A stretch of DNA of 64,000 nt, taken from the NCBI RefSeq assembly GCF_009363435.1, contig NZ_CP045354.1, positions 2,322,501 to 2,386,500 of the forward strand. The letters are read 5' to 3'. This stretch comes from Labrenzia sp. THAF82 (GTDB lineage: Bacteria > Pseudomonadota > Alphaproteobacteria > Rhizobiales > Stappiaceae). Positions 1-11,027 of the stretch are shown here, in pieces (position 1 is the stretch's first letter; every line of letters begins with the position of its first letter). The notes beneath the pieces are model-generated. The model saw nothing but the letters and a program-made list of their open reading frames with translations. It searched no databases and was not told the DNA's origin. A program made the translations under genes and the position numbers.

Positions 1-606
1 GGTGAATACAGGGTTACGCTGCCTCTGATTGGCCGGTTTCAGGTTTCCAACGCGTTGATCGCGGCGGGATTGGCCATTTCGGCCGGTATCGATACAGGTA
101 CGGCGCTTCGGTCTCTTGAGAACCTGAAGGGGGCTCCTGGACGATTGGAACTCGCCGGCAAGACAGGTTCAGGTGGCCTTGTATTTGTCGACTACGCCCA
201 CAAGCCGGATGCGCTGGACAATGCTTTGGCGGCGCTGAAGCCATTCGCACGTGGAAAATTGTATGTCGTGATTGGCGCTGGAGGCGATCGGGATCCCGGC
301 AAGCGTGAATTGATGGGGGCTGCGGCTTCCCGACAAGCGGATCTGGTCATTGTCACCGACGATAATCCGCGGTCTGAAGATCCGGCCGAAATCCGCAAGG
401 CCGTTCTTGCGGGTGCACAAGGAGCGATTGAGATTGGGGATCGGGATAAGGCGATCTCCGAAGGTGTGCGCCGCCTCGAAGCCGGCGATATCTTGTGTGT
501 TGCGGGAAAAGGACACGAAACGGGCCAGATTGTTGGCGACACAGTGATTCCCTTTTCCGACCACGAAGCTGTGCAACGCGCCATCAGCAATGAAGGAAAC
601 TCATGA
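1..606 (+). CDS. murE: UDP-MurNAc-tripeptide ligase MurE, 3' part
   Basis: Cytoplasmic Mur ligase that adds the third residue to UDP-MurNAc-L-Ala-D-Glu. The frame is open from base 1, so only about the last 200 residues are present. Visible landmarks are the FVDYAHKPDALDNAL segment that begins the C-terminal ligase domain and DDNPRSEDPAEI. DNPR is the family motif associated with meso-diaminopimelate as substrate, so this should be the DAP-adding enzyme. It overlaps murF by 4 bp (ATGA), so translation is probably coupled. The missing N-terminal part lies outside the window; nothing suggests a broken gene. Confidence 0.95.
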   Translation, partial: GEYRVTLPLIGRFQVSNALIAAGLAISAGIDTGTALRSLENLKGAPGRLELAGKTGSGGLVFVDYAHKPDALDNALAALKPFARGKLYVVIGAGGDRDPGKRELMGAAASRQADLVIVTDDNPRSEDPAEIRKAVLAGAQGAIEIGDRDKAISEGVRRLEAGDILCVAGKGHETGQIVGDTVIPFSDHEAVQRAISNEGNS

Positions 607-2033
607 GCGAGCCGCTTTGGACTATGGATGCCTTTGCTGAGGCTGCAGCAGGCAGCACCAGAGGTGATGTTGGTGCTGACATCACCGGAATATCCATCGA
701 CAGCCGGTCTCTTGAGCCGGGGGATGCTTTCATAGCGATCAAAGGTGATCGCCTGGACGGTCACGACTATGTTGCCGCAGCGCTTGAAGCCGGCGCATCC
801 TTGGCGCTCGTTTCAGAAGACAAGCTTTCAGAATTGCCGGAAAACGGCCGCTATGTGGTCGTCAGTGATACGCTTGAAGCGATGCGCAAGTTGGGTATTG
901 CTGCGCGCGCGCGGTCAAAGGCCAGAATTGTTGCGGTGACGGGGTCTGTTGGCAAGACCGGAACAAAGGAAGCGCTTCGCCTGACGCTGGAACAATCCGG
1001 CAAGGTTCATGCCTCGGCAGCATCTTTTAACAATCATTGGGGAGTACCCCTGACGCTTGCACGTATGCCGGCGGATGCCGACTTTGGCGTGTTTGAGATC
1101 GGAATGAACCATGCGGGTGAGATTATCCCGCTCGTCAAGATGGTTCGCCCGCATGTTGCGATCATAACCACGGTTCAGCCGGTTCACCTTGAGTATTTCG
1201 ATTCAGTTGAAAAGATTGCTCAGGCGAAAGCGGAGATCTTCAGTGGTTTGGAGCCGGGTGGCATCGCGATCTTAAACAGGGACAACCAGCAATACGATCT
1301 GTTGAAGTTCCTGGCCGTCAATGCCGGCGTATCGGTCGTTCAAACCTTTGGTGAGGCTGCGTCAGCCGACAGCCATATCGAAAATCACGCAAGCTATCCG
1401 GCCGGCTCAAGTGTCGATGCAAACATCCTGGGACAGGAAATCACTTACAAGATCGGTGCGCCCGGCAAACACTTCGTCAAAAACAGCCTGGCGGTGCTGA
1501 CCGCGGTGGTTGATCTTGGTGCGGACCTTGCCAAAGCCGGTCTGGCACTTGATGCCATGCGCGCGCCGAAAGGCCGAGGCGAGGTGAGCCGACTGCCGAT
1601 GCCGGATGGTGAACTGAACCTTATTGACGAAAGCTATAACGCCAACCCGGCTTCTATGCGTGCTGCGCTTGCCGTGCTGGGCGAGGCGCCGGTCACGCGA
1701 CCTGGAAGACGTGTGGCAGTGCTGGGTGACATGCTGGAACTTGGCGCGGAAGCCGATCGGCTGCACGGCGAGTTGCACGTGCCGATCAGCGAAGCCGGCA
1801 TAGATGCGGTCTACTGCGTTGGACCGCACATGCATGCGCTTTGGCAGAATCTGCCGAGGGAAATACGGGCTCACTACAGCGAAAATGCAAAAGATCTGGA
1901 AGACCTTCTTTTGGGCGAGGTCAGGTCCGGCGATGTTGTTATGATCAAGGGATCGCTCGGTACCCGAATGGGCCCGCTTGTCGAGGCCCTCAAAAAGGAA
2001 TATCCGCCCGCGGACGACATCGCGGCGGCATAA
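603..2033 (+). CDS. murF: UDP-MurNAc-tripeptide--D-alanyl-D-alanine ligase MurF
   Basis: ATP-dependent ligase that adds D-Ala-D-Ala to complete the cytoplasmic UDP-MurNAc-pentapeptide. The 476-residue length fits the family. The N-terminal domain carries the MurF/MurE-type ISIDSRSLEPGDAFIAIKG stretch (about residues 30-48). The Mur ligase P-loop VTGSVGKTGTKEA is at about 112-124 and DESYNANPASM at the start of the C-terminal domain. It is the second gene of the dcw operon, overlapping murE by 4 bp and lying 10 bp before mraY. Confidence 0.97.
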   Translation: MSEPLWTMDAFAEAAAGSTRGDVGADITGISIDSRSLEPGDAFIAIKGDRLDGHDYVAAALEAGASLALVSEDKLSELPENGRYVVVSDTLEAMRKLGIAARARSKARIVAVTGSVGKTGTKEALRLTLEQSGKVHASAASFNNHWGVPLTLARMPADADFGVFEIGMNHAGEIIPLVKMVRPHVAIITTVQPVHLEYFDSVEKIAQAKAEIFSGLEPGGIAILNRDNQQYDLLKFLAVNAGVSVVQTFGEAASADSHIENHASYPAGSSVDANILGQEITYKIGAPGKHFVKNSLAVLTAVVDLGADLAKAGLALDAMRAPKGRGEVSRLPMPDGELNLIDESYNANPASMRAALAVLGEAPVTRPGRRVAVLGDMLELGAEADRLHGELHVPISEAGIDAVYCVGPHMHALWQNLPREIRAHYSENAKDLEDLLLGEVRSGDVVMIKGSLGTRMGPLVEALKKEYPPADDIAAA

Positions 2034-2043
2034 GGGATAGCTG

Positions 2044-3129
2044 ATGTTTTATTTCTTGGGGGAATTTGCGGATCAGATATCGGCACTGAATGTGTTCCGG
2101 TACATCACGTTCCGCACAGGCGGTGCGATTATGACCGCCCTGTTTTTTGTCTTTCTGTTTGGTCCCAAAATCATCGCCAGCCTGCGTATTCGCCAGGGCC
2201 ATGGTCAGCCTATCCGGTCCGACGGACCGGAGAGCCATCTCCTGACCAAAAAAGGTACGCCGACGATGGGAGGACTGATGATCCTCTCCGGGGCAATGGT
2301 TGCAACCCTTTTGTGGACGGATCTCTCCAACCCCTATGTCTGGGTGGTGATCTTCGTGACGCTTGGTTTCGGCAGTATCGGCTTTTACGACGACTATCTC
2401 AAAGTGACGAAGTCATCTCACAAGGGCTTTGGCAGCAAAGCGCGCCTCGGTCTTGAATTTTTGATTGCCGGAATTGCTGCCTATGCGGTTACTGTGCTCG
2501 ACACCTCGGAGTTTTCCGAGGCGATCACCTTTCCATTCCTGAAAGATTTCACGCTCAATCTCGGGCTGATTTTCATCCCCTTTGCCGCCTTTGTCATGGT
2601 CGGTGCAGGCAATGCGGTCAACCTGACGGACGGGCTCGACGGGCTCGCGATCGTGCCGGTGATGATCGCCTGTGCTTCCTTTGGTTTGATCGCTTATCTG
2701 TCCGGGAACGCAGTTTTTGCAAACTATCTGCAAATCCATCATGTTTCGGGAACCGGTGAGCTCGCGGTCATTTGTGGCGCTGTCATTGGCGCCGGCCTTG
2801 GGTTCTTGTGGTTCAATGCGCCTCCGGCGGCGATTTTCATGGGCGATACGGGATCGCTTGCTCTGGGCGGCATGATTGGAGCTATTGCGGTCGCGACCAA
2901 GCACGAGATCGTTCTGGCAATCATTGGCGGTTTGTTCGTGCTTGAGGCCGTTTCCGTGATTGTCCAGGTCATTTCGTTCAAATTGACGGGCAAGCGGGTT
3001 TTCCGAATGGCCCCGATCCATCATCATTTTGAGATCATGGGCTGGACGGAAAGCCAGGTTGTGATCCGCTTCTGGATCATTGCCGTTGTGCTTGCTCTGG
3101 TCGGCCTTGCCACGCTGAAGCTGAGGTAG
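2044..3129 (+). CDS. mraY: phospho-N-acetylmuramoyl-pentapeptide-transferase MraY
   Basis: Integral membrane enzyme that moves phospho-MurNAc-pentapeptide onto undecaprenyl phosphate to make lipid I. At 361 residues it has the usual length and about ten hydrophobic segments. Family landmarks seen are [13 protein letters not shown], the acidic [21 protein letters not shown] and the late MAPIHHHFE histidine motif. It sits between murF and murD with gaps of 10 and 5 bp. Confidence 0.98.
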   Translation: MFYFLGEFADQISALNVFRYITFRTGGAIMTALFFVFLFGPKIIASLRIRQGHGQPIRSDGPESHLLTKKGTPTMGGLMILSGAMVATLLWTDLSNPYVWVVIFVTLGFGSIGFYDDYLKVTKSSHKGFGSKARLGLEFLIAGIAAYAVTVLDTSEFSEAITFPFLKDFTLNLGLIFIPFAAFVMVGAGNAVNLTDGLDGLAIVPVMIACASFGLIAYLSGNAVFANYLQIHHVSGTGELAVICGAVIGAGLGFLWFNAPPAAIFMGDTGSLALGGMIGAIAVATKHEIVLAIIGGLFVLEAVSVIVQVISFKLTGKRVFRMAPIHHHFEIMGWTESQVVIRFWIIAVVLALVGLATLKLR

Positions 3130-3134
3130 GCCAC

Positions 3135-4535
3135 ATGATCCCAGTCACCACTTTCGCAAATGAGAAGGTTGCCCTGTTCGGATTGGGCGGATCCGGACTT
3201 GCAACTGCGCGTGCTCTTAAGGCGGGCGGCGCGGATGTGGTGTGTTTCGACGACAGTGAAGGCAGGGTTCAACAGGCTGCAGGCGAAGGTTTGCAAACAA
3301 GAAACCTGAGGCAGATCGACTGGTCGGATGTCAGCGCGCTGGTGCTTGCGCCAGGGGTCCCGCTGACGCACCCTCTGCCGCACTGGTCAGTTGAACTGGC
3401 CAGAGATGCAGGTGTCGAAATCATCGGCGATGTGGAGCTCTTCTGTCGCGAGAAGCGTAGGCTTTGTCCAGAAGCTCCGCTCATTGCCATCACCGGTACA
3501 AACGGGAAGTCGACGACAACTGCACTTGTTGCGCATCTCCTGAAAGAGCTCGGCCTGGATGTTCAGGTCGGCGGAAATATCGGCACGCCGGTTCTGGACC
3601 TGGAGACACCGCAGCCAGGCCGCCACTATGTTGTGGAGTGTTCTTCCTACCAGATCGATTTGGCACCTTCGCTCGATGCGACTGTCGGCATCCACATGAA
3701 CCTGTCGCCTGACCACCTCGACAGGCATGGTTCCATGGAGAACTATGCCGCGATCAAGGAACGGTTGGTGGCTGGTTCGAAAGTTGCCATTGTCGGCGTG
3801 GATGACCGGCTGTCCTCAACGATTGCTGATCGCCTGGAACTTGCGCGCAAACCGGTTTGTCGGATCGCAGGAGAGCGTGAACTCACCAATGGTATATATG
3901 CGCGTCACGGTCGCCTCTTCGAAGCTCACGAAGGAACGCAGAGCGAAGTTGCAACGCTTGGAGGCATCGACAGTCTTCGCGGTGATCACAACGGTCAGAA
4001 TGCTGCTGCTGCGTTTGCCGCATTGCGCGCGCTTGAACTTCCTGCAGACCTTATCGCTGAAGCTATGAAGACATTTCCGGGCCTTCACCATCGCATGGAA
4101 GTCGTTTCAAGACAGGGACGGGTGCTCTTCATCAACGATTCCAAGGCAACAAATGCAGACGCGGCGGCGCGGGCGCTGGCCAGCTTTGACCGGATATACT
4201 GGATTGCAGGTGGGCGTGCCAAAGAAGGCGGTATTTCTTCTTTGGACGAGTATTTCCCGAAGATAGCGAAAACTTTCCTAATCGGTGAAGCGGCGGACGC
4301 CTTTGCCAAGACACTGGATGGTCGCGTTCCCTACAAGGTCAGCGGAACGATGCCTCAAGCGGTCAAGGATGCCGTTGCCGAAGCGGCTGAAGACGACGCA
4401 GCCGAGATAGCGATTTTGCTGTCTCCAGCCTGTGCGAGCTTCGACCAATTTCCGAATTTTGAACTGCGGGGCGCTGCTTTTGTAGATGCGGTGCGTGCCT
4501 TGCCTGGTGCTGGTAACACTCAGGAGGTGGCTTAG
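3135..4535 (+). CDS. murD: UDP-MurNAc-L-alanine--D-glutamate ligase MurD
   Basis: Cytoplasmic ligase adding D-Glu to UDP-MurNAc-L-Ala. The 466 residues show a Rossmann-like N-terminus ([14 protein letters not shown], about 12-25) for the UDP substrate, a central ATPase P-loop [12 protein letters not shown] (about 119-130) and the [15 protein letters not shown] segment. The C-terminal domain opens after INDSKATN. It is followed after one base by ftsW, so co-translation is likely. Confidence 0.97.
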   Translation: MIPVTTFANEKVALFGLGGSGLATARALKAGGADVVCFDDSEGRVQQAAGEGLQTRNLRQIDWSDVSALVLAPGVPLTHPLPHWSVELARDAGVEIIGDVELFCREKRRLCPEAPLIAITGTNGKSTTTALVAHLLKELGLDVQVGGNIGTPVLDLETPQPGRHYVVECSSYQIDLAPSLDATVGIHMNLSPDHLDRHGSMENYAAIKERLVAGSKVAIVGVDDRLSSTIADRLELARKPVCRIAGERELTNGIYARHGRLFEAHEGTQSEVATLGGIDSLRGDHNGQNAAAAFAALRALELPADLIAEAMKTFPGLHHRMEVVSRQGRVLFINDSKATNADAAARALASFDRIYWIAGGRAKEGGISSLDEYFPKIAKTFLIGEAADAFAKTLDGRVPYKVSGTMPQAVKDAVAEAAEDDAAEIAILLSPACASFDQFPNFELRGAAFVDAVRALPGAGNTQEVA

Positions 4536-4536
4536 T

Positions 4537-5694
4537 ATGGTCTCGCGCGCAGATCGCAGCAAATTTGCCGAATGGCTCTGGACGGTGGATCACTATCTGC
4601 TTGCTGCTTTCGGGCTGCTGCTTTTGGCAGGAGTGGTCTTTGCCTTTGCGGCAAGCCCGCCCGTGGCGGAACGAATTGGCGTTGACTCTCTTTACTTCGT
4701 TAAACGCCAGGCGATGTTTGTTGTTCCTGCGCTCGTTATCATGTTGGCCGCGTCCTTGATGACACCCAGAATGGTCCGCAGGGCAGCGCTTGTCGTGTTC
4801 ACGGTTTCGGTTTTTCTACTGATCGCCACGCTATTCATGGGATTTGAAACCAAGGGCGCGCGCCGGTGGATTTATATTGCCGGAGTTTCTTTGCAGGCAT
4901 CGGAATTTCTGAAACCGGCTTTTGTGATCCTGGTGGCGTTTCTGCTCTCTGAAAGCGGACGGAGACGCGAGATCCCGGGCATCTTGTTTGCTTTTGTCCT
5001 GTTTGCCATTTGCGCGGCGCTGTTGATCGCACAGCCCGATTTCGGTCAGACCATGCTGCTTGGTCTCGTTTGGGCAGGCCTGTTTTTTCTCAATGGCATT
5101 TCGTGGGTGATCATCATAGCGCTGGGGCTGATCGGCGTTGTGGGTCTCTTTGCGGCCTACGTTTTTCTGCCGCACGTTACCAATCGCGTTGATCGTTTTC
5201 TTGATCCGAGTTCCGGTGACACCTTCCAGGTGGACACGGCAATGGAGTCCTTCCTGTCCGGAGGCTGGTTCGGTCAGGGTCCGGGTGAAGGGACTGTCAA
5301 ACGGGTTCTGCCGGACAGCCATGCGGATTTTATCTTCGCCGTTGTCGGCGAGGAATTTGGTGTTGTTGTTTGCCTGCTGCTGGTTGGTGTCTTTGCCTTT
5401 ATCGTCATCCGGGGGCTCAGCCATGCGGGTCGCGACCAGGATGCGTTCAGCCGTCTCGCCACGGCTGGTCTGTTGGTTTTGTTCGGGTTACAGGCAACCA
5501 TCAATCTCGCCGTCAATCTTCACCTGATCCCATCCAAGGGCATGACCTTGCCATTCATTTCCTATGGTGGATCGTCGCTGCTGTCGTCTGCCATGACTGC
5601 AGGTGCCATTTTGGCGCTAACCCGGCGGCGTCCGCGGCCCTCGCGCAGCGAAGCTGTGACGGTTAGCCGACTTTCGCCTTCTTCGTTGATGTAG
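4537..5694 (+). CDS. ftsW: SEDS peptidoglycan polymerase FtsW
   Basis: Septal SEDS-family glycosyltransferase of the divisome, expected to work with a class B PBP. The protein has 385 residues and about ten membrane helices. The SEDS signatures KGARRWI, SLQASEFLKPAFV, a QPDFGQT stretch and the C-terminal LPFISYGGSSLLSS are all present. An in-frame ATG at 4486 lies inside murD and would add 17 residues; I prefer ATG 4537, directly after the murD stop. Its place between murD and murG is the standard dcw order. Confidence 0.96.
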   Translation: MVSRADRSKFAEWLWTVDHYLLAAFGLLLLAGVVFAFAASPPVAERIGVDSLYFVKRQAMFVVPALVIMLAASLMTPRMVRRAALVVFTVSVFLLIATLFMGFETKGARRWIYIAGVSLQASEFLKPAFVILVAFLLSESGRRREIPGILFAFVLFAICAALLIAQPDFGQTMLLGLVWAGLFFLNGISWVIIIALGLIGVVGLFAAYVFLPHVTNRVDRFLDPSSGDTFQVDTAMESFLSGGWFGQGPGEGTVKRVLPDSHADFIFAVVGEEFGVVVCLLLVGVFAFIVIRGLSHAGRDQDAFSRLATAGLLVLFGLQATINLAVNLHLIPSKGMTLPFISYGGSSLLSSAMTAGAILALTRRRPRPSRSEAVTVSRLSPSSLM

Positions 5695-5711
5695 TTTCAG
5701 ACCGGTATTCC

Positions 5712-6818
5712 ATGGGTAAAATAGTTTTATTGACGGCAGGTGGCACAGGTGGCCATCTATTTCCCGCGCAGGCGCTGGCAAGTGAATTGCTCCGGCGTGG
5801 TTGGACCGTGGAACTGGCAACCGATGAACGTGCAGACAAATACGGGTCTGCTTTTCCCGCCAGAAAAGTGCACATCATCGCATCTGAAACCATCCGAGGC
5901 CGCAATCCGATTTCACTCGCGAAGACTGCTTTCAGTCTCCTGAAGGGCACGTTGCAGGCACGCTCCGTGATCAGGACCTTGAAGCCTGACGTTGTCGCGG
6001 GTTTTGGAGGTTATCCAACCTTTCCGCCCATGTTTGCAGCCCGTATGACCGGAACGCCATCCATTCTTCATGAAGCCAATGCGGTCATGGGCCGTGCCAA
6101 CAAACTCCTGGCGAAAGGTGTGACTGCGATCGCCACAAATGTTCCGATCGAGGACTTGCCCGATGCGTCTTCGAATAAACAGGTCGAAACAGGGAACCCA
6201 GTGCGCGATGCCGTTCTGGAGGCTGCCGATCTACCTTATGACGCGCCGCGCTCGGATGGTGAATTCAAACTGCTTGTCTTCGGTGGTTCCCAGGGAGCAA
6301 GGTTCTTTTCAGATCTGGTTCCACCGAGTGTCGAACACTTGCCAGCTGAAACAAGATCCCGTTTGCGCATTGTGCAGCAATGCCGCCCAGAAGACATGGA
6401 TCGCGTGCAAAAGGCTTATCAAGATCTTGGTGTTGCCGCTGAGTGCGCTTCTTTTTTCCAGGACATGCCACAGCGCATCTCCCAAGCGCATATTGTTGTG
6501 TGCCGTTCCGGCGCTTCGTCGGTGAGTGAACTTAGCGTTCTTGGCCGTCCATCCATCCTGGTTCCGCTTCCAGGGGCAATTGACCAGGACCAGGCGGCCA
6601 ACGCCAAGGTTCTTGAAAAGGCCGGCGGCGCCTGGCCGATCCGCGAGGTGGACCTTCATCCGGAGCGCCTAGCAAAAGAAATTCAACGCTTCATGGATGC
6701 ACCCGACATGCTGTCGAAAGCTGCTGAAAGAGCGCGCAGCGTCGCCAAACCGGATGCAGTGAAGCGATTGGCCGATTTGGTCGAGACCATTGCGCTTAAA
6801 AAAGGAGAACGGCCATGA
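5712..6818 (+). CDS. murG: UDP-GlcNAc:lipid I N-acetylglucosaminyltransferase MurG
   Basis: Peripheral inner-membrane GT28 glycosyltransferase that converts lipid I to lipid II. The 368-residue protein begins with the phosphate-binding loop [14 protein letters not shown] (about 6-19). It continues with the [10 protein letters not shown] and [12 protein letters not shown] acceptor-side motifs. The C-terminal donor domain has [12 protein letters not shown] and [13 protein letters not shown]. The stop overlaps the murC start by 4 bp. Confidence 0.97.
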   Translation: MGKIVLLTAGGTGGHLFPAQALASELLRRGWTVELATDERADKYGSAFPARKVHIIASETIRGRNPISLAKTAFSLLKGTLQARSVIRTLKPDVVAGFGGYPTFPPMFAARMTGTPSILHEANAVMGRANKLLAKGVTAIATNVPIEDLPDASSNKQVETGNPVRDAVLEAADLPYDAPRSDGEFKLLVFGGSQGARFFSDLVPPSVEHLPAETRSRLRIVQQCRPEDMDRVQKAYQDLGVAAECASFFQDMPQRISQAHIVVCRSGASSVSELSVLGRPSILVPLPGAIDQDQAANAKVLEKAGGAWPIREVDLHPERLAKEIQRFMDAPDMLSKAAERARSVAKPDAVKRLADLVETIALKKGERP

Positions 6819-8215
6819 AAATGCCGCAGGACATCGGACCGATCCATTTTGTCGGCATCGGCGGTATCGGCATGAGCGGTATTGCCGAAGTGTTGAAAAC
6901 GCTTGGCTATCAGGTGCAGGGCTCCGACATGGCCGAGAACGCCAATGTTCAGAGGCTGCGCGCGAACGGCATTCCAGTCGCTGTCGGGCATGAGGCGGAT
7001 AATCTCGGGGAAGCTGAAGTTCTTGTCGTCTCTTCGGCGATCAAGAAGGACAATCCGGAACTGGTCGCAGCTCGTGAGAAGCTTATTCCTGTCGTGCGTC
7101 GCGCTGAAATGCTGGCAGAACTGATGCGCTTCAAGCAGGCGATTGCGGTCGGTGGAACCCATGGCAAGACAACCACCACGTCCATGGTAGCGGCCTTGCT
7201 GGACGCGGGCCGGTTGGATCCGACAGTGATCAATGGCGGGATCATCAATGCCTATGGCACCAATGCCCGGATGGGAGCTGGTGACTGGATGGTTGTAGAG
7301 GCCGATGAAAGCGACGGTACGTTTGTAAAGCTTCCGGCAGATGTTGCCATCGTCACAAACATCGACCCAGAGCATCTCGATCACTATGGCGATTTCGCTG
7401 GGGTGCGCGCGGCGTTCCGGCAATTCATCGAGAATGTGCCGTTCTATGGGTTCGCCGTGATGTGTCTCGATCATCCGGAAGTCCAGACCATGATCGGAAC
7501 CATTGAAGACCGCCGCGTGGTTACCTATGGCACCAATCCGCAGGCGGATGTCCGATACACCGATGTGTCCATGGATGGCGGCAAGTCGATCTTTTCAGTC
7601 ACCATCAGGGATCGGCGCACGGATCAGGAGATCCAACTGAAGGATCTCGTTCTGCCAATGCCGGGACTGCACAATGTATCCAATGCTACGGCTGCGATTG
7701 CTGTGGCAGCGCAACTCGGTGTCGGTCCGGAAGATTTGGAAAAGGGAATATCCTCTTTCGGCGGCGTGAAGCGACGGTTCACCCACACGGGGACCGTGGA
7801 TGGGGTCCAGATTTTTGACGACTACGGTCATCATCCCGTGGAAATCAAGGCGGTCCTTCATGCGGCCCGTCAATCCACAGCGGGCAAAGTTATCGCCGTT
7901 ATGCAGCCGCATCGATATACGCGGCTGCAAAGCCTGTTCGACGATTTTTCCAACTGCTTCAACGATGCCGACAGTGTGATAATCGCACCGGTGTTTGCCG
8001 CGGGTGAGCAGCCGATTGAAGGCGCTCTGCATACCGACCTTGTGTCCGGCATGAAAACGCGCGGGCATCGACAGGTTCAGGCCATCGATGGTCCCGAAGA
8101 GATCCCTGGTCTCGTCAAGGAACTGGCGGAACCTGGCGACTTCGTCGTCTGCCTTGGCGCCGGAAACATCACACAATGGGCCTATGCCTTGCCCAAGCAG
8201 CTTGAAAAATTGTGA
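6815..8215 (+). CDS. murC: UDP-MurNAc--L-alanine ligase MurC
   Basis: First Mur ligase, adding L-Ala to UDP-MurNAc. Landmarks in the 466 residues are [14 protein letters not shown] (about 11-24), the P-loop [12 protein letters not shown] (about 113-124), EADESDGTF and [12 protein letters not shown], and the C-terminal [12 protein letters not shown]. It overlaps murG by 4 bp and murB follows closely. Confidence 0.97.
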   Translation: MKMPQDIGPIHFVGIGGIGMSGIAEVLKTLGYQVQGSDMAENANVQRLRANGIPVAVGHEADNLGEAEVLVVSSAIKKDNPELVAAREKLIPVVRRAEMLAELMRFKQAIAVGGTHGKTTTTSMVAALLDAGRLDPTVINGGIINAYGTNARMGAGDWMVVEADESDGTFVKLPADVAIVTNIDPEHLDHYGDFAGVRAAFRQFIENVPFYGFAVMCLDHPEVQTMIGTIEDRRVVTYGTNPQADVRYTDVSMDGGKSIFSVTIRDRRTDQEIQLKDLVLPMPGLHNVSNATAAIAVAAQLGVGPEDLEKGISSFGGVKRRFTHTGTVDGVQIFDDYGHHPVEIKAVLHAARQSTAGKVIAVMQPHRYTRLQSLFDDFSNCFNDADSVIIAPVFAAGEQPIEGALHTDLVSGMKTRGHRQVQAIDGPEEIPGLVKELAEPGDFVVCLGAGNITQWAYALPKQLEKL

Positions 8216-8226
8216 GGGAGGCAGGA

Positions 8227-9198
8227 ATGTCGTTTCCCGATCTGCTTCAGCTCTATCCGGAACTTGAAGACGGTGTTCGCGGCAGACTGACGACCAATCA
8301 GCCGCTCTCTGCAGTGACCTGGTTCCGGACGGGGGGGCCGGCGCAGCTGATGTTCCAACCTGCAGATGAAGACGATCTTTCAGCTTTCTTGGCGAAGCTG
8401 CCGCGCGACATTCCTGTGCTGCCCGTTGGTCTTGGTTCAAACCTTCTGATCCGCGACGGCGGCCTTGAAGGGGTGGTTGTAAGACTGAGTGCCAAGGGGT
8501 TCGGTTCCATTGAAAAGATGGAGGGAAATCGCCTGAGTGCTGGTGCTGCTGTTCCCGACAAACGCCTGGCGGAAGCGGCAGCAACAGCCGGGTTGGGCGG
8601 ATTTGCATTTTACACCGGCATTCCTGGCGGGCTCGGCGGCGCGCTTCGGATGAATGCAGGTGCCCATGGCACTGAAACCCGCGAACGAATGGTGGAACTG
8701 ACTGCAATCGACCGAGACGGAAAGAAGGTGGTGTTAAGCAATTCGGAGATGGGGTACGCCTATCGCCATTCGGCAGCTTCCCGAGACCTGATTTTTACCT
8801 CCGCAGTCTTCGAGGGCATTCCACAGAACGAAAGCGCCATTCGCGGGGAAATGTCTGAAGTTGTCGCCCATCGGGAAAAAGCCCAGCCAATTCGTGAGAA
8901 GACGGGTGGATCCACTTTCAAGAACCCGCCGGGTACTTCGGCCTGGAAGGAAGTTGATGCCGCCGGCTGCCGGGGCCTGACGATTGGTGGTGCGCAAATG
9001 TCAGAAATGCACTGCAATTTCATGATCAATACCGGCACGGCCACCGGATATGACCTGGAACTCCTGGGCGAAACGGTGCGGGCGAAGGTGCTGGCACACA
9101 GCGCCATAAAGCTGGAATGGGAAATCAAACGTCTCGGTCAGTTTGGCACGCAAGGTGCCATCAAGCCGTTCCTTGGACAAGAAGGGGAGGCCGCGTAG
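8227..9198 (+). CDS. murB: UDP-N-acetylenolpyruvoylglucosamine reductase MurB
   Basis: FAD- and NADPH-dependent reductase that makes UDP-MurNAc. The flavoenzyme landmarks [39 protein letters not shown] and [12 protein letters not shown] are present. I chose ATG 8227 (323 residues) because a GGGAGGC ribosome binding site lies at 8216-8222. A GTG at 8212, overlapping the murC stop, is the alternative and would add five residues. The ddl start follows the stop codon with no gap. Confidence 0.95.
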   Translation: MSFPDLLQLYPELEDGVRGRLTTNQPLSAVTWFRTGGPAQLMFQPADEDDLSAFLAKLPRDIPVLPVGLGSNLLIRDGGLEGVVVRLSAKGFGSIEKMEGNRLSAGAAVPDKRLAEAAATAGLGGFAFYTGIPGGLGGALRMNAGAHGTETRERMVELTAIDRDGKKVVLSNSEMGYAYRHSAASRDLIFTSAVFEGIPQNESAIRGEMSEVVAHREKAQPIREKTGGSTFKNPPGTSAWKEVDAAGCRGLTIGGAQMSEMHCNFMINTGTATGYDLELLGETVRAKVLAHSAIKLEWEIKRLGQFGTQGAIKPFLGQEGEAA

Positions 9199-10125
9199 AT
9201 GGCTAAGAAACACGTCGCCGTATTGATGGGTGGATGGGTCAATGAACGACCGGTCTCTCTTTCCAGCGGAAAAGACTGCGCGGATGCCCTGGAAGAGGCG
9301 GGTTACAAAGTCACCCGGGTCGATGTTGATCGGAACGTCTCTGCTGTTTTGAAGAAATTGCAGCCTGATGTGGCCTTCAATGCGCTTCACGGACCGTTCG
9401 GCGAGGATGGTTGCATTCAGGGAATTTTAGAATTTCTTAACATCCCCTACACCCATTCCGGTGTGATGGCTTCCAGCCTTGCGATGAACAAAGTGAAGGC
9501 CAAAGCGGTGATGGGAGCCGCCGGAATTCCGATAACCGAACACATTGTCGTGAACCGGCACAAGATCCAGCGCGAGCATCCGATGGAGCCGCCATACGTC
9601 CTCAAGCCGATCAATGAGGGCTCCAGCTTCGGAGTCCTGATTGTCAAGCAAGATCAAGAGTTTCCGCCCCAGGAGCTTAGCCGGACCGACTGGCCTTACC
9701 CCGATGTTCTGATGTGCGAGCGGTTCATTGAAGGGCGGGAACTTACCTGCGCGGTGAGGGATGATACCCCCCTTGGCGTCATTGATATCATTCCGATGGG
9801 GCACGGCTTCTACGATTACGATGCAAAATATGTAGAAGGCGGTTCAAAACACATTCTTCCTGCAAAAATTTCACCGATTGTTTACCAAACCATAGAGACA
9901 CTAGCGGTTAAGGCGCATCAGGCTTTGGGATGCCGAGGTGTTTCCAGGGCCGATTTCCGATTCGACGAACGCGAAGACGGAAGCGGAGAACTGATCTGCC
10001 TTGAAGTGAACACGCAACCAGGCATGACGCCCACATCTCTTGTTCCGGAAATGGCGGCACACAAGGGAATGAGTTTCAAAGACCTGGTCAGTTGGATGGT
10101 TGAGGACGCGAGTTGCTGTCGCTAG
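9199..10125 (+). CDS. ddl: D-alanine--D-alanine ligase Ddl
   Basis: ATP-grasp ligase supplying D-Ala-D-Ala for MurF. The 308 residues match the DdlB size. Seen are MGGWVNERPVSLSSG at the N-terminus, ALHGPFGEDGCIQG, THSGVMASSLAMNK, the ATP-grasp segment KPINEGSSFGV and LEVNTQPGMTPTSLVPE, which carries the metal-binding Glu/Asn. The 3' end overlaps ftsQ by 13 bp. Confidence 0.97.
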   Translation: MAKKHVAVLMGGWVNERPVSLSSGKDCADALEEAGYKVTRVDVDRNVSAVLKKLQPDVAFNALHGPFGEDGCIQGILEFLNIPYTHSGVMASSLAMNKVKAKAVMGAAGIPITEHIVVNRHKIQREHPMEPPYVLKPINEGSSFGVLIVKQDQEFPPQELSRTDWPYPDVLMCERFIEGRELTCAVRDDTPLGVIDIIPMGHGFYDYDAKYVEGGSKHILPAKISPIVYQTIETLAVKAHQALGCRGVSRADFRFDEREDGSGELICLEVNTQPGMTPTSLVPEMAAHKGMSFKDLVSWMVEDASCCR

Positions 10126-11027
10126 GGCGAAAAAATAACCGGGACCTGTTGACCCCGCTGGAAGCCGAATTGGCTCCGCGCGGGCGCGGTGTTTCGCGTT
10201 TGCATCGCCAACCGGTGTGGCGGTCCGCGGGACTTCTCGCCGATATTCCTCGCTGGACAGGATCTGCGGCTGCCCTGGGTTTCTTAACCTTAACAATTGG
10301 TTATGGAATAGTCATAGGAGGGCACGGACGCATCGTGTCCGATGCGCTGCTCTCTGCGGCCGGCTTCGGGATCGAAGCGGTCAAGCTGTCAGGGCAGCGT
10401 GAAATCAACGAATTTCAGATCCTCGAAGCGCTCGAAATTCATGAGGGTACATCACTAGCACTCTTCGATGCCGCGGGTGCCCGCGAGCGTTTGAACGACA
10501 TGGCCTGGGTGAAGAACGCCTCGGTGATGAAATTTTATCCGAGCACACTTCAGATCAAGATCGAAGAGAGGGTGCCGTACGCTCTGTGGCAACGCGGAGA
10601 TCTGGTGTCGATCGTAAACGAATCAGGCGACGTCATTACTGACGATGTCGACGGTCGTTATGCAAACCTGTTGCTGGTCGTTAATCACGGTGCGCAACGC
10701 AGGGCTGTCGAAATTAACAAGGCCCTTGAGAATGTGCCGGAGCTGCGGCCACGTGTGCGGGCTGCATTTCTGATCAGTGATCGTCGTTGGGATCTTCAAC
10801 TTGAAAACGGTATCTCAATCCGGCTCCCGGAGCAGAATATTGATGCGGCTCTGGCAGACCTTGTGAAGATGGATGATGAAAACGGATTGCTGTCGCGAGA
10901 CATCGTGGCCATCGACATGCGCCTTGGCGACAGGGTCACCGTTCGTTTGTCGGATGAGGCTGCCGAAGAGCGCAACATCATGACCGGTGGCGAAGGCGGG
11001 TCGAAGAAGAAGGAGCGGGACACATGA
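10113..11027 (+). CDS. ftsQ: cell division protein FtsQ
   Basis: Bitopic divisome protein linking cytoplasmic and periplasmic components. It has 304 residues: a basic cytoplasmic N-terminus, one membrane segment (about residues 50-68, GSAAALGFLTLTIGYGIVIG), and a periplasmic POTRA region with VKLSGQREINEFQILEAL followed by WVKNASVMKFYPSTLQIKI and ERVPYALW. The start is a TTG inside the ddl 3' end, giving a 13-bp overlap; no better start is seen downstream. It overlaps ftsA by 4 bp. Confidence 0.93.
   Translation: MLSLGRKNNRDLLTPLEAELAPRGRGVSRLHRQPVWRSAGLLADIPRWTGSAAALGFLTLTIGYGIVIGGHGRIVSDALLSAAGFGIEAVKLSGQREINEFQILEALEIHEGTSLALFDAAGARERLNDMAWVKNASVMKFYPSTLQIKIEERVPYALWQRGDLVSIVNESGDVITDDVDGRYANLLLVVNHGAQRRAVEINKALENVPELRPRVRAAFLISDRRWDLQLENGISIRLPEQNIDAALADLVKMDDENGLLSRDIVAIDMRLGDRVTVRLSDEAAEERNIMTGGEGGSKKKERDT

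Noticed and set aside
7595..8707. A 370-codon minus-strand frame across murC and murB
   Set aside because: It crosses the junction of two certain genes and shows low-complexity translation without domains; it is a shadow frame.
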